Shown: one piece after another, positions 19,201 through 26,932 of the stretch
Position numbering within the stretch: position 1 is the stretch's first letter
How the letters are laid out: each line of letters opens with the position of its first letter
DNA from: Catenovulum agarivorans YM01
GTDB lineage: Bacteria; Pseudomonadota; Gammaproteobacteria; Enterobacterales; Alteromonadaceae
Length of the DNA stretch: 32,488 nt
Assembly: GCF_000281085.1 (NCBI RefSeq)
Contig: NZ_JH767541.1
Coordinates: 1-32,488 of the forward strand
Reading direction: 5' to 3'
Notes under the pieces: model-generated
What the model was told of the DNA's origin: nothing
The model's input: only the letters and a program-made list of their open reading frames with translations
Databases searched by the model: none
Program-made: the position numbers and the translations under genes

Positions 19201-19881
19201 GTTTATAGGAATGGCACTTACGAGCTAAGCATGCCTTCTGGTAAAACAGAATTATTGCGAGTAAATAATGTACCTAGCATACAAACTTTGGTTGAACCAT
19301 GGCGATTATCGTTTCCAGCGCAATTTGGTTACGAGCATCATTTACCAAAGCCACAAACCCTTAATTCTTTAGCATTGTGGATAGATAATAGCGATGAAAA
19401 CGTGCGTTACTTTTCGGGAACAGGGGTTTACCAAACCCATTTTACGATAGAGCAAATTAATCAAAATCAAAAAACTTTGTTAGATTTAGGGGAAGTATAT
19501 GATATTGCTCAAGTAAAGCTTAATGGTCAAATGCTTACAACATTGTGGAAACCACCATATCGAGTAGATGTCACTGAATATCTTAAACTCGGGCTAAATC
19601 AATTAGAGATCCATATCACCAATACGTGGGTAAATCGCTTAATTGGTGATGCGGCATTACCTGATCACCTGCCTAGAAATCCAGATGGTTCGACAGCCGC
19701 ATGGCCAGAGTGGTTTCAAAACGGCCAACAGTTACCAAAGACAGGCCGCACAACATTTACAACTTATCAGCCTTATAAAAAAGATTCACCTTTGCAACCC
19801 TCGGGTTTGTTGGGGCCAGTTAAGCTTATCCCCTATATTGAGCTTAAAATAGATGTGGCGAATTCTACTCTGAAAAGGTAA
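16291..19881 (+). CDS. GH106 alpha-L-rhamnosidase
   Basis: A very large (up to 1196 aa) alpha-L-rhamnosidase. The GH106 hallmarks are DSARPWVYWFWMNGNLSKEG and NNDSGWTGSGGPWVKP, then HIDSWEVKYDTW (Glu478) and VAAEAFTAIPQHAGW (Glu610). These two glutamates are my candidates for the catalytic pair, from their surroundings and 132-residue separation. A C-terminal galactose-binding-like sandwich (LLDLGEVYDIAQVKLNG, VDVTEYLKLGLNQLEI) closes the protein, as is usual for the family. The start is uncertain: neither ATG 16291 nor ATG 16348 has a good ribosome binding site, but a start at 16348 gives a normal signal sequence (WVYLWLVLFYAHSNSIQA). It probably removes rhamnose in linkages or substitutions that the GH78 enzymes cannot reach. 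Second gene after the heparinase-like gene. Confidence 0.93.
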   Translation: MLPLCLVTLSADENTRLLNMINWVRYLQYVQNVKFEWVYLWLVLFYAHSNSIQAHEYQDDLAHFRHKFVSPPDSARPWVYWFWMNGNLSKEGITADLEAMKRVGIGGALIMDVSFRTPAGEYVFLSDAWRDLYTFAIQEAKRLGLNIIQNNDSGWTGSGGPWVKPSDSMQQITYSEQLVTGGEDLDITLPIPPMKLGYYQDIATYAVKTHVKNTLTIPNITVSGNVLTDSTIMDNNLETHIELKNFDKQSHELVFDFKQPTELQSISLNANIDGRGNVVGMLEASNDNQRYWSVKPIFIAHKSDIESVSFPSETARYFRLMLRGTNVASSRSNALDKKWDTVFVPKFSLNLSEINFYNTPRINNWHEKALYVQSDALQPDVSNTIRSPQIINISQFVNKAGQLQVKLPQGQWNIVRVGHTSTAKENHPPSQGGAGLEVSKLNKDKLAMHFDNFLGKLINDIAPLAGDTLSGTHIDSWEVKYDTWDSQLPSEFKARTGYDLLPYLPATVGQIVDSSAVSERFLWDFRRVLADVVADNYFGHLKTLSERHGMQVSAEAYLYGPMDTLQAAGHVDIPMNEFWNLPTGDEKPGYSAKQAASAAHAYGKKIVAAEAFTAIPQHAGWVNYPYALKANGDRMFARGTNRMIFHRWAMQPWLDRYPGMTFGSYGFNFERTLTWFEQSKAWLRYLQRVQQMLQSGQFVADYAVFVGETAPYDLESIHNQVTSTGYNFDYINQELLQSMRYENDHIVLPSGMRYKLLVLKNSHFLTLATLEKINELVEQGATILGDKPIGSPSLVGYPESDQKVKQLANKLWFTTSLEQKKQVKVTKKGAIHWNKSIAQVFQSIGLQADVSFNQAGENIEWLHRQTATADFYFLSLFKQSAQNVQATFRIAGSEPEFWNADTGEMVKPALWQAHGNGTTTVTFDLDPSGSLFVVFPKTKVKSDLMPAPIQAISPTDGVDLTLKNQKVIANVYRNGTYELSMPSGKTELLRVNNVPSIQTLVEPWRLSFPAQFGYEHHLPKPQTLNSLALWIDNSDENVRYFSGTGVYQTHFTIEQINQNQKTLLDLGEVYDIAQVKLNGQMLTTLWKPPYRVDVTEYLKLGLNQLEIHITNTWVNRLIGDAALPDHLPRNPDGSTAAWPEWFQNGQQLPKTGRTTFTTYQPYKKDSPLQPSGLLGPVKLIPYIELKIDVANSTLKR

Positions 19882-19898
19882 ACGATTCGTTTGTGAAT

Positions 19899-20166
19899 AT
19901 AGAGCTAAATCAATATAAATTGCGAGCATCAGAGCCATCACAGACAGTACAATTCAAGGCGTATCATTGCAGGAATGTAGGCACCTTTCAAAATGATACA
20001 ACACAGAATTGGGCTGTCTGTGAGGCTCCTAAAAGGCTGGGTTAAAAGCCATTTATTCTGCGTTAAGTTGGCTTGACATACAACCACTATGCCTGTGCCA
20101 ACTTGCCTTGCCTAAATGGCTTTTATCTCCAGCTGATTATCGCTATTTATATTGATTTAGCTCTAT
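19899..20166. repeat. 268-nt three-armed palindromic element (MITE-like or structured RNA)
   Basis: This fills most of the 382-nt gap between GH106 and GH43. A closing stem pairs 19899-19932 with 20133-20166 (34 positions, 3 mismatches; the outer 22 are perfect). Inside, arm 2 pairs 19933-19955 with 20006-20027 (one bulge, one mismatch) and carries GTATCATT/AATGATAC (19961-19968 with 19992-19999). Arm 3 pairs 20037-20055 with 20113-20132, including a perfect 13-bp TAAAAGCCATTTA/TAAATGGCTTTTA, and carries AAGTTGGC/GCCAACTT (20065-20072 with 20097-20104). The arms abut the closing stem without spare bases, and only 9 nt separate the two arms. No ORF is present. It has no T-run, so it is not a simple terminator. 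A miniature inverted-repeat element is the likeliest reading; a structured non-coding RNA is the alternative. Confidence 0.7.
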
Positions 20167-20187
20167 TTATAAGAATATGCAATAGTA

Positions 20188-20221
20188 GGGGTGTCAATTT
20201 CTACGTTAATTTCCCTATTCC
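20188..20221 (+). promoter_or_regulatory. Locus-wide bipartite element upstream of the GH43 unit
   Basis: GGGGTGTCAA (20188-20197), 14 nt, then TCCCTATTCC (20212-20221), ending 42 nt before the GH43 ATG. It lies 21 nt beyond the end of the palindromic element. Confidence 0.65.
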
Positions 20222-20262
20222 TAATCAGATATTCAATTAGTTAACTAATATCAGGAATAGGG
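20213..20262 (+). promoter_or_regulatory. Hairpin enclosing the GH43 ribosome binding site
   Basis: CCCTATTCCT (20213-20222) pairs perfectly with AGGAATAGGG (20253-20262), and GATATT (20228-20233) with AATATC (20247-20252), leaving a 5-nt bulge; the loop region contains the palindrome TTAGTTAACTAA. The SD-like AGGA and everything up to one base before the ATG are inside the stem. The left arm overlaps the second half of the promoter-like element, so the hairpin forms in RNA only if transcription starts upstream of 20213. Confidence 0.5.
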
Positions 20263-20263
20263 G

Positions 20264-21502
20264 ATGTCGTACTTTCGTTATTTTTCGACTTTAATATTAA
20301 GTTTATCTGTAAATGTTATTTATGCGACCATTTTCGCAATGATGATGTTTGCTAAGCAAGTTTATGCTCAACTACCTTATGGCACGGTAGACGTTACTGA
20401 TCCTAACACTCAAATTCCTGCCTCGGTTAAACCTTTATTTGATACTGAGCTGCGAGATACTCAAATCACCATGGGGCCAGACAATTATTACTACATGACA
20501 GGCACCACCATTCATGATGGTGGTAGTTTCTGGGGCTGGAATGCAGGTATTCATGTCTGGAAATCGCAAGATTTAAAACATTGGCAACCGTTAGGTTTAG
20601 TCGCCGAACTCGATAAAATGAATAGTTGGATCAGTGACTATTATGTGTACCCAAAAGAAGGCAGTGAGCCAGGTAAGGTTTATAAACCCAATGAATTGCC
20701 AACAGACCTTGATACTTTAGAAAAAACGCATTTAGTGCGCCGCTGTGCTTGGGCGAATGAAATTCACTATGTACCTTCACAAAAGACTTTCTTTATTGTT
20801 GGTTCTATTAATCACAATAAAATTTTACCTGAAAACACTCCGTATATAGGGCGCGGTAAACCTGGTGGCACTTTTATGTTACGCAGCATCAGTGGCAAAG
20901 CTGAAGGCCCGTATGTTGACGTGCAGCCAGAGAAACCATTAACCGATGGTATTGATTCAAGTTTATTTGTTGATGACGATGGCAAAGCTTATTACGTTTA
21001 TCAAGCGCATGGCATAGCGCGCATTAAGGATGATTTTTCAGGGCTTGCTGAAGAGCCAAGATATACCGAGTTTAAAGCCATTGATGGTGTTTATCACAAC
21101 GAAGGCGCGTTCTTGTTCAAAGCTAACGGTAAATACCATTACGTGACTACCTCTTGGAGCGTAAAGCCAGAAGGCAGCGAGTTTTACACTTATGATCACA
21201 GCAAAAGTAAACGCGGTAAAAAGCTCGTTGACCTGCATAGCTATGATCCATTACTTGCCACTTCAGAAAATGTTTATGGTCCTTATGGCGAAATGAGAAA
21301 CGTGCTGAGTGGCGGAGGTCACGGTAATTTTTTTAAAGATAAAGATGGGCAATGGTGGGGCACTATTTTCTGGAACCCGCTTAATACCATTAACCCAGAA
21401 GGGTTATCGAAACGTCCGGCGCTTGTGGCGATGAAATGGCAAGGAGAGAAGTTGGTGGTGGATAAAGCCCGTACAGACGAGTTTTATGCTGACATGAGAT
21501 AG
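20264..21502 (+). CDS. GH43-family glycoside hydrolase
   Basis: A 412-aa secreted protein: a signal sequence of about 35 residues ending VYAQ, then a five-bladed beta-propeller. The GH43 acidic triad can be followed: Asp65 in ELRDTQITMGPDNYYYMTG (base), Asp231 in GIDSSLFVDDDGKAYYVYQ (pKa modulator) and Glu280 in YHNEGAFLFKANGKYHY (acid). The length fits a single-domain GH43 without the C-terminal sandwich found in some subfamilies. Family members are beta-xylosidases, arabinofuranosidases or galactosidases; for an ulvan-type substrate, release of xylose from the xylose-rhamnose disaccharide would fit. It is the first gene of a unit with the jelly-roll lyase, a sulfatase scar and the second heparinase-like gene. 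Confidence 0.9.
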   Translation: MSYFRYFSTLILSLSVNVIYATIFAMMMFAKQVYAQLPYGTVDVTDPNTQIPASVKPLFDTELRDTQITMGPDNYYYMTGTTIHDGGSFWGWNAGIHVWKSQDLKHWQPLGLVAELDKMNSWISDYYVYPKEGSEPGKVYKPNELPTDLDTLEKTHLVRRCAWANEIHYVPSQKTFFIVGSINHNKILPENTPYIGRGKPGGTFMLRSISGKAEGPYVDVQPEKPLTDGIDSSLFVDDDGKAYYVYQAHGIARIKDDFSGLAEEPRYTEFKAIDGVYHNEGAFLFKANGKYHYVTTSWSVKPEGSEFYTYDHSKSKRGKKLVDLHSYDPLLATSENVYGPYGEMRNVLSGGGHGNFFKDKDGQWWGTIFWNPLNTINPEGLSKRPALVAMKWQGEKLVVDKARTDEFYADMR

Positions 21503-21539
21503 TTTGTAAATTTAATAATAAAATCATAAGAGTAATACT

Positions 21540-23387
21540 ATGTATATCCGTAAAATTTTAAGTTTAACAACCACTATGTTATTAACCGCTTGTGGTGGCG
21601 GTGAAAGTGGTACAACTGAAGAAAAACCAGTAAACACCCAAGGCGAGTTAACGTTAACAGGGAATGTTGTTTATGGCGAGACTCTAACCGCCAACCTTAG
21701 CGATGCTGATGGCCTGTCAAATCTATCCGCAGTCGTCTACCAATGGAAGCGTGATGGTGTGCTGATCACAGGTGCTACTACCAAGCAATACCAAATTCAA
21801 AAAGACGACATTAATAAAAAAATTCAAGTGAGCGTTCAATATCAAGACGATAAAGGCTTTAACAACCAGGTGAGCTCCTCACAAAGTGCTACCGTTCCTT
21901 TGGTCAACTTTCAAGGAGAAGTAACCATTAATGGTACAGCACTGCAGGGTGACACCTTGTCACTGGTGTTAACGGATGACAATAATGGTGTAGTTGAAAA
22001 CAGTGTCGTCGTTGCTTGGTATGCCGACAATAATTTAATTGCAGAGCAGACAGCTACTAACTTGCTGTTGACGGTAGAGCAGGTTGGTAAAAAGATTTCA
22101 GCGCAGGTTAATTATACCGATGGTCATGGTTTCAATGAATCGTTAAGTTCAGCTCAAACAACTCAGATTCTAGCCATTGAAAATAGTTTAGGTAGTCTAA
22201 CACTGACAGATGGCAATGGTGCAGGCGCTATTTTTCAGCAAGGTAACACCATTACGGCACAACTGACAGATGCTAACACAGTGACAGGCATGGTTGATTA
22301 CTATTGGTATCTTGATGACTTATTAATCGCCGATAATAACCAAGCTTCATATACCTTATTAGCAGCAGATGTTGGTAAACACCTTTATGTTAAAGCGGTT
22401 TATGTTGATGGTGATGGTTTTGCTGAAGATGTGTTATCGCTTACCAGTGATGCCATTAGCGAAAAATTAATTGGAGTTCCCGGCGGGCAAAACTTTCCTA
22501 TTGGTAACACTGTTGTCGGCAATAATCCCTACAATCGCACCACCTTGCGAGTAAATGAGTCATTTGAAGGCGGTGGTTGGAACGCTATCAGCACCCCAGG
22601 CACCTACCAACCTGGCTTAGATACCAGCTTGCCGAAAAGTTTTGCTTTCGGGCAAATGCAAGGACCACATTCATTTTTTGCTGAACCGACCCTGACTCGG
22701 TTTGGTAACTATTCAGCTAAGTTACATTGGGTGCATGGCGATCCTGCCAAGTGGAATGGCGACCCAAAGGTGTTAGACAATGTTGATCGCAAAGCTATGT
22801 TTCATGGCAGAAATGCCAGCAGTATTTTAGCCACTCTTTGGTATGGTTTTAGTGTTTATTTCCCTAAAGATGGCACTAAGTTGTCGGGATCAGAGCAGGC
22901 ACTCTTCTTTCAAATACATGGCGCAGCCGATCGCGCAGATGGCGAGCCAAGCCGTATTCCGCCGTTAGCGCTCAATATTGCCACTGAAGGTTTTAATGTG
23001 GGTTATTCGTGGGATTCAGCGAAACTTAGCACCAGTACGCAAGGTGAGGGTAACGAGAGCTTTAATGTCGCTGTTGATTTTGCTGATTATCAAGATCGTT
23101 GGGTGGATGTAGTTATTCAAGTGAAAACCGATCCGTTTGAACCGAAAGGCTTTATTAAAATTTGGTTTGATGGCGTGCAAATGGTTGACCGTCAAAATAT
23201 CCAAATCGGCTATAACGATGATAAAGGTTTGTACCCATCTTGGGGTTGGTATCTGTGGGGGAGTAATTCAGAACGTAGTTACGACGCTATTTTATATATG
23301 GATGAACTTCGCCAAGTAGAAGGCGCTGACGTTAGTTACTACGATGCTGCCCCCGGTTATTTTGATAAGGATGGTATTAATAAATAA
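21540..23387 (+). CDS. Jelly-roll polysaccharide lyase lipoprotein with three Ig-like repeats
   Basis: 615 aa. The lipobox LTAC gives Cys18. Three tandem repeats of about 88 residues follow (about 35-120, 121-210, 211-308), each with an Asp-Gly/Asn-rich start, a central YQW/AWY/YYW tryptophan motif and an ending of the type DVGKxIxVxVxYxDxxGF; they probably act as spacers or as binding modules. The C-terminal 300 residues resemble the concanavalin-like jelly roll of polysaccharide lyases (PF14099-like; PL20/PL28-type folds): FGNYSAKLHWVHGD, LWYGFSVYFPKDG, ALFFQIHGAADR, DRWVDVVIQVKTDP, GFIKIWFDGVQMVD. A surface-anchored endolyase making the first cut in the polymer is the best hypothesis. Family number and substrate are not decidable by eye. 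It lies 37 nt after GH43. Confidence 0.78.
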   Translation: MYIRKILSLTTTMLLTACGGGESGTTEEKPVNTQGELTLTGNVVYGETLTANLSDADGLSNLSAVVYQWKRDGVLITGATTKQYQIQKDDINKKIQVSVQYQDDKGFNNQVSSSQSATVPLVNFQGEVTINGTALQGDTLSLVLTDDNNGVVENSVVVAWYADNNLIAEQTATNLLLTVEQVGKKISAQVNYTDGHGFNESLSSAQTTQILAIENSLGSLTLTDGNGAGAIFQQGNTITAQLTDANTVTGMVDYYWYLDDLLIADNNQASYTLLAADVGKHLYVKAVYVDGDGFAEDVLSLTSDAISEKLIGVPGGQNFPIGNTVVGNNPYNRTTLRVNESFEGGGWNAISTPGTYQPGLDTSLPKSFAFGQMQGPHSFFAEPTLTRFGNYSAKLHWVHGDPAKWNGDPKVLDNVDRKAMFHGRNASSILATLWYGFSVYFPKDGTKLSGSEQALFFQIHGAADRADGEPSRIPPLALNIATEGFNVGYSWDSAKLSTSTQGEGNESFNVAVDFADYQDRWVDVVIQVKTDPFEPKGFIKIWFDGVQMVDRQNIQIGYNDDKGLYPSWGWYLWGSNSERSYDAILYMDELRQVEGADVSYYDAAPGYFDKDGINK

Positions 23388-23406
23388 TCAGCTAGGAGCT
23401 CATTCA

Positions 23407-23501
23407 ATGGGTAATAAAATGTAAGTGAACAACTGGCTAAGCATCTACCTAAAGTCAATGCCAAGTGGTCACAGCAAACTTATTACGATAGCAAAGCATG
23501 A
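23407..23501 (+). pseudogene. Scar of a deleted sulfatase gene
   Basis: Between the lyase and the second heparinase-like gene. A good ribosome binding site (AGGAG, 23394-23398) precedes ATG 23407, which reads MGNKM and then stops. In another frame, from 23427, the DNA reads EQLAKHLPKVNAKWSQQTYYD and then stops at 23499-23501. This matches the C-terminal region of the intact CGPSR sulfatase of this window (AQLAKHLPKVNAKWSKHTYYD) at 18 of 21 residues, with many synonymous DNA differences. Only the two ends of the gene remain: an internal deletion of most of a sulfatase gene, leaving start signal and tail out of frame. It is not a recent copy of the intact gene. Confidence 0.8.
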
Positions 23502-23537
23502 GCACAAACTAAATTATTTAACTCGTTAGGGAGCATA

Positions 23538-26129
23538 ATGATGCGCCAAAAATACACACTGTTTGCTCGAATAAATACCGCCATCGATAGCGTTAAACCT
23601 ATTCGAACAACAATCCAGAACGCGAAATCTACCTTAGTTAACGTAAATCGTTGGGCGCTGATAAGCTCGGTGATGCTCACAAGTGCCAGTGCGACAGCGG
23701 TTGAACGGCCAATGATTTGGTTAACACCGGCCGAGAAAGTCGTTGTTGAACAAAACATTAAGCAGCATGATTGGGCCAACAGACGCTATTTACAGTTGAA
23801 AGAACGTGCTGATGCCTTCGCGCCAACATCTCTGGCGGCTCGTATTGCCAATATTGAAAAACTACCGCTTCAGTGGGAAAAGGCATCTGGCGCTATTCCT
23901 GCGGTGATTGATCAAGCTAATATCGGTGTTAATCACCTGAGATGGCCGTTACAAAGCAGTTTACAGTCAGCAATTGACTGCGGCATTTTGTATAACTTTA
24001 GTGCCGAACAAAAATATGCTGATTGCGCAGCAGATATTTTGTACACCGTGGTGCAAAGTTTAAATAATACGCCAATTGGTACTGCACCTGTGCATTTAGA
24101 TAATCGCGGCTGGATTGTTTCTGAAAACCACTTATTAGAATCTCGAATTTATGGCGCTCAAATCCCGCTAATTTATGATTTTATTTACAATTATTTAAAA
24201 GCTGGTGGCCAAGCCTATGATGTGGTGCAAAAAAAATTAGTCGACTTTGATTTTTCGGCCGCACAGAAGGTGTTTAAATCATATGCACAATTAGCCTTGG
24301 ACTCGGGCTTAGTTAATAACAACTGGCCGGTACTTGAATCATCAAGCTTGGTTCATAATGCTTTAGCCATCGATGATGAAAAAACACGAAACTATTATCT
24401 AGAGCGCTATTTAACTATTGATACGCCTCATCAAGACTCATTAGCTAAAGTGGCTAAAAGTTATGTCAACCCGGGTGATATTTGGCCTGAGTCGTTAAAT
24501 TACTCTATGCATGTTGCCTATTTTAGTTTGTACCTGATGAATCTTATCGACCGCTTAGAACCTGAATTGCAGCTAGGGAATAAGTATCCTAATATCGCTA
24601 CAGCGCTGTTAACTAACGAACACTTACGTTACCCCAATCATCATTTTCCTGCGTTTGGTGACGGCAACCGCTCTTATAAAGATAACTACCTTGAATTTGA
24701 GTTGGCTTATAAATCAGCGGTGTTAAATAACAATCAAGGGTTAAAGGCGGTTTTCGGCAATGAACTCAAACATGCTATTGCCACCGGCAACTACGACCGA
24801 GCTCAGCTACTCCCTCAACATACCAAAGCGAAACCCTATTATGCGCCTCTAGAGCTACTTTGGGCCGAAGCAGATTTAGGAGCAGGTGAGTCGACAGAAA
24901 CCTTTAATGCTTATACAACTGTAGATATCCCATTTGCCGGTATTTTTATTCAACGTAATATTCATACAGCTGACCCGGTTAAAAATGGTTTAATGGCCAC
25001 TGTTGGTGGTGGCAGTTATGTTCATGGTCACGCATCTGGTATTGATTTAGAGCTTTATGGTCAAGGTCATGTTTTGGGTGTTGAGGCTGGTAAGGGCGAT
25101 TACCCTTCAGATGTTCATCAAAACTATAAACGGCTATTTGCTGGGCATAATACGGTGATCAGTAACGGCGCATCAGCGTCGAAAGGTGGCTGGATACAAC
25201 TTGGTATTAATCGCGTAACAAAAGCATTTATTGAACCTCAGCCAAGAACGTCACCGGTGAGTGATAAATATTCATTTGTAACCACCAATTTTCACGACGA
25301 GTTTAACTTAGTTAAAGAAGCATTCCACCAACGAACTACCGCCTTGATCCGTTTGAGTGATGATGTTGGTTATTATGTTGATGTCTTCCGAGCAAAATCA
25401 GATACCGACAAGCAATTTCACGATTATTTGTATCGCAATCTATCAGATAACTTAACAGTAACGTCGCAAAACCAGCCGGTGAAATTCACCCCAGATCCTA
25501 ACCGTTACCCGAAAGCGATTGACGTGAAATGGAGTCATGATCGTAACTTTGCTCATCCTGGTTGGCATTTTTTGAAGGATGTACAAAGCTCAGCAACTTC
25601 TAAAGCAGGTTTCCTTGCAACCTTTAGTGCTGATCAATATAAAAATGGCCCAGTGACAATGCAGTCTCGTATTGTCGCCGGTTTAGACCTTAGTGTGACT
25701 AAAGTAAAAGCACCAGCCTCTAAAATTGAACCAGCGCCTTATAACAAAAAGCCCATTCCGATGTTTTTATTGCGTCATCAAGGAGACGTTTGGGATAACC
25801 CCTTTGCACTGACTTACGAGTCTTATCAAGGGAATGAACAACCAGCGATACAATCAACAGAGCGTTTGATGGCTGGCGATTTGTTTAAAGGTATTGTGGT
25901 ACAAGCCAAAGTTGCAGGTCAGCAGGTCACACAATATGTGTTGTTACAGCAAGGTGATAAGCAAACTTATCTAAACGAAAAATTAGGTATTAAGTTTACC
26001 GGTCATTTTGGTGTGATCACCTTAACAAATGGCAAGTTAACCGATTTATACATAGGGCAAGGGCAGGAGTTGTCTTTCCAGGGTAAGGTGTTAAAAACTG
26101 AGCAAACAGCCGCTTATCGTAAATTTTGA
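23538..26129 (+). CDS. Heparinase II/III-like protein, putative polysaccharide lyase
   Basis: 863 aa; the ATG is supported by AGGGAG 6 nt upstream. A long N-terminus precedes the signal core (RWALISSVMLTSASATA), so export is likely although the start is unusual. The helical toroid runs to about residue 440 (ENHLLESRIYGAQIPLIYDFIYNYL; VNNNWPVLESSSLVHNALAI; WPESLNYSMHVAYFSLYLMN). The heparinase II/III beta-sandwich follows (GGGSYVHGHASGIDLELYGQGHVLGVEAGKG; YKRLFAGHNTVISNG). His in YVHGHASG and nearby Tyr/Asn residues are candidate catalytic groups. Sequence and length differ strongly from the 669-aa heparinase-like protein, so the two probably have different substrates. Family members include ulvan, heparin and alginate-type lyases. 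It closes the GH43 unit. Confidence 0.8.
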   Translation: MMRQKYTLFARINTAIDSVKPIRTTIQNAKSTLVNVNRWALISSVMLTSASATAVERPMIWLTPAEKVVVEQNIKQHDWANRRYLQLKERADAFAPTSLAARIANIEKLPLQWEKASGAIPAVIDQANIGVNHLRWPLQSSLQSAIDCGILYNFSAEQKYADCAADILYTVVQSLNNTPIGTAPVHLDNRGWIVSENHLLESRIYGAQIPLIYDFIYNYLKAGGQAYDVVQKKLVDFDFSAAQKVFKSYAQLALDSGLVNNNWPVLESSSLVHNALAIDDEKTRNYYLERYLTIDTPHQDSLAKVAKSYVNPGDIWPESLNYSMHVAYFSLYLMNLIDRLEPELQLGNKYPNIATALLTNEHLRYPNHHFPAFGDGNRSYKDNYLEFELAYKSAVLNNNQGLKAVFGNELKHAIATGNYDRAQLLPQHTKAKPYYAPLELLWAEADLGAGESTETFNAYTTVDIPFAGIFIQRNIHTADPVKNGLMATVGGGSYVHGHASGIDLELYGQGHVLGVEAGKGDYPSDVHQNYKRLFAGHNTVISNGASASKGGWIQLGINRVTKAFIEPQPRTSPVSDKYSFVTTNFHDEFNLVKEAFHQRTTALIRLSDDVGYYVDVFRAKSDTDKQFHDYLYRNLSDNLTVTSQNQPVKFTPDPNRYPKAIDVKWSHDRNFAHPGWHFLKDVQSSATSKAGFLATFSADQYKNGPVTMQSRIVAGLDLSVTKVKAPASKIEPAPYNKKPIPMFLLRHQGDVWDNPFALTYESYQGNEQPAIQSTERLMAGDLFKGIVVQAKVAGQQVTQYVLLQQGDKQTYLNEKLGIKFTGHFGVITLTNGKLTDLYIGQGQELSFQGKVLKTEQTAAYRKF

Positions 26130-26275
26130 CACAGATAGGTAAAGAGTTAGGAAATGAGGAAGGTATATTTGGCCCTTAACTTGAATATGGTATATGTGAA
26201 GCTATACATTTGGGTGAATAAAAATGACTTAAATTGAAATAAAATGATTAAATTATTGTTAATACTACTTACATG

Positions 26276-26285
26276 TGTTCGAACA
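26276..26285. promoter_or_regulatory. Perfect 10-bp palindrome upstream of the sigma factor gene
   Basis: TGTTCGAACA lies 59 nt before the sigma start in a 215-nt gap that has no copy of the locus-wide element. It could be an operator for a separate regulator; a TATATT sequence at 26292-26297 could be a housekeeping -10 box, but no convincing -35 is seen. Confidence 0.3.
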
Positions 26286-26344
26286 TTATTGTATATTCCT
26301 GTGATGATGTTATTTCATAAGTTCTAGTTTCGCAGGAGAGATTA

Positions 26345-26932
26345 GTGTCTTCGGAGCAAGCGATTTTGCAATCGACGCAAACACATTTAACTGATGCTAC
26401 AAACAAGTCAAATATATTTGTTGAGCTATTTGAAGCGGACAAAAATCGCTTATATGCCTATATTTATGCGTATATGATGGACAAAGCTGCTGCAGACGAT
26501 GTATTTCAAGAAACCAGTGTGGCATTGTGGAAAGACTTTGAAAAATTTGAACTTGGAACGAACTTTTCTAAGTGGGCTAATGGTATTGCGTTCAATAGAG
26601 TCCGTGACTATAGATATGCACATAAAAAATATACCCTAGGTTTCAGTGAAGATTTTTTACAAGAGTTTAGTGACAAAGTCGCCACACCAGAAACATTTAA
26701 CCTCAGCCAACAAGAAAAAAAATGGTGGCATTTAGAGCAGTGTTGTTCAATGTTACCTGCTCCTTTACAGCAAATTTACCAACGGTTTTATGTGAATAAT
26801 TTGAACGCCCAAGAATTGGCTGATGAAACAGGGCGTTCAATTTACGCCATTCGTAAAGCAATACGTAAATTAAGACGAAAGCTATATGATTGCGTAGAAC
26901 AAAAAGTTATGGAGAGCGCTGATGAACTATAG
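26345..26932 (+). CDS. ECF sigma factor, planctomycete/verrucomicrobial type
   Basis: A 195-aa ECF sigma factor. Region 2 spans about residues 24-92 (FVELFEADKNRLYAYIYAYM, ADDVFQETSVALWKDFEKF, NFSKWANGIAFNRVRDY) and region 4 about 131-182 (LPAPLQQIYQRFYVNNLNAQELAD, SIYAIRKAIRKLRRKL). The wording of region 2 is close to the Rhodopirellula/Verrucomicrobium ECF family rather than to FecI. The start is GTG at 26345, supported by AGGAGAG 6 nt upstream. The gene overlaps the anti-sigma gene by 11 nt, so translation is probably coupled. It should direct RNA polymerase to PUL promoters, and the repeated bipartite element is the obvious candidate target. Confidence 0.93.
   Translation: MSSEQAILQSTQTHLTDATNKSNIFVELFEADKNRLYAYIYAYMMDKAAADDVFQETSVALWKDFEKFELGTNFSKWANGIAFNRVRDYRYAHKKYTLGFSEDFLQEFSDKVATPETFNLSQQEKKWWHLEQCCSMLPAPLQQIYQRFYVNNLNAQELADETGRSIYAIRKAIRKLRRKLYDCVEQKVMESADEL

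Noticed and set aside
20253-20270. AGGGGATGTCG at the GH43 start as a second copy of GGGGTGTCAA
   Set aside because: It contains an extra base, has no second half downstream, and overlaps the start codon; resemblance is probably chance.
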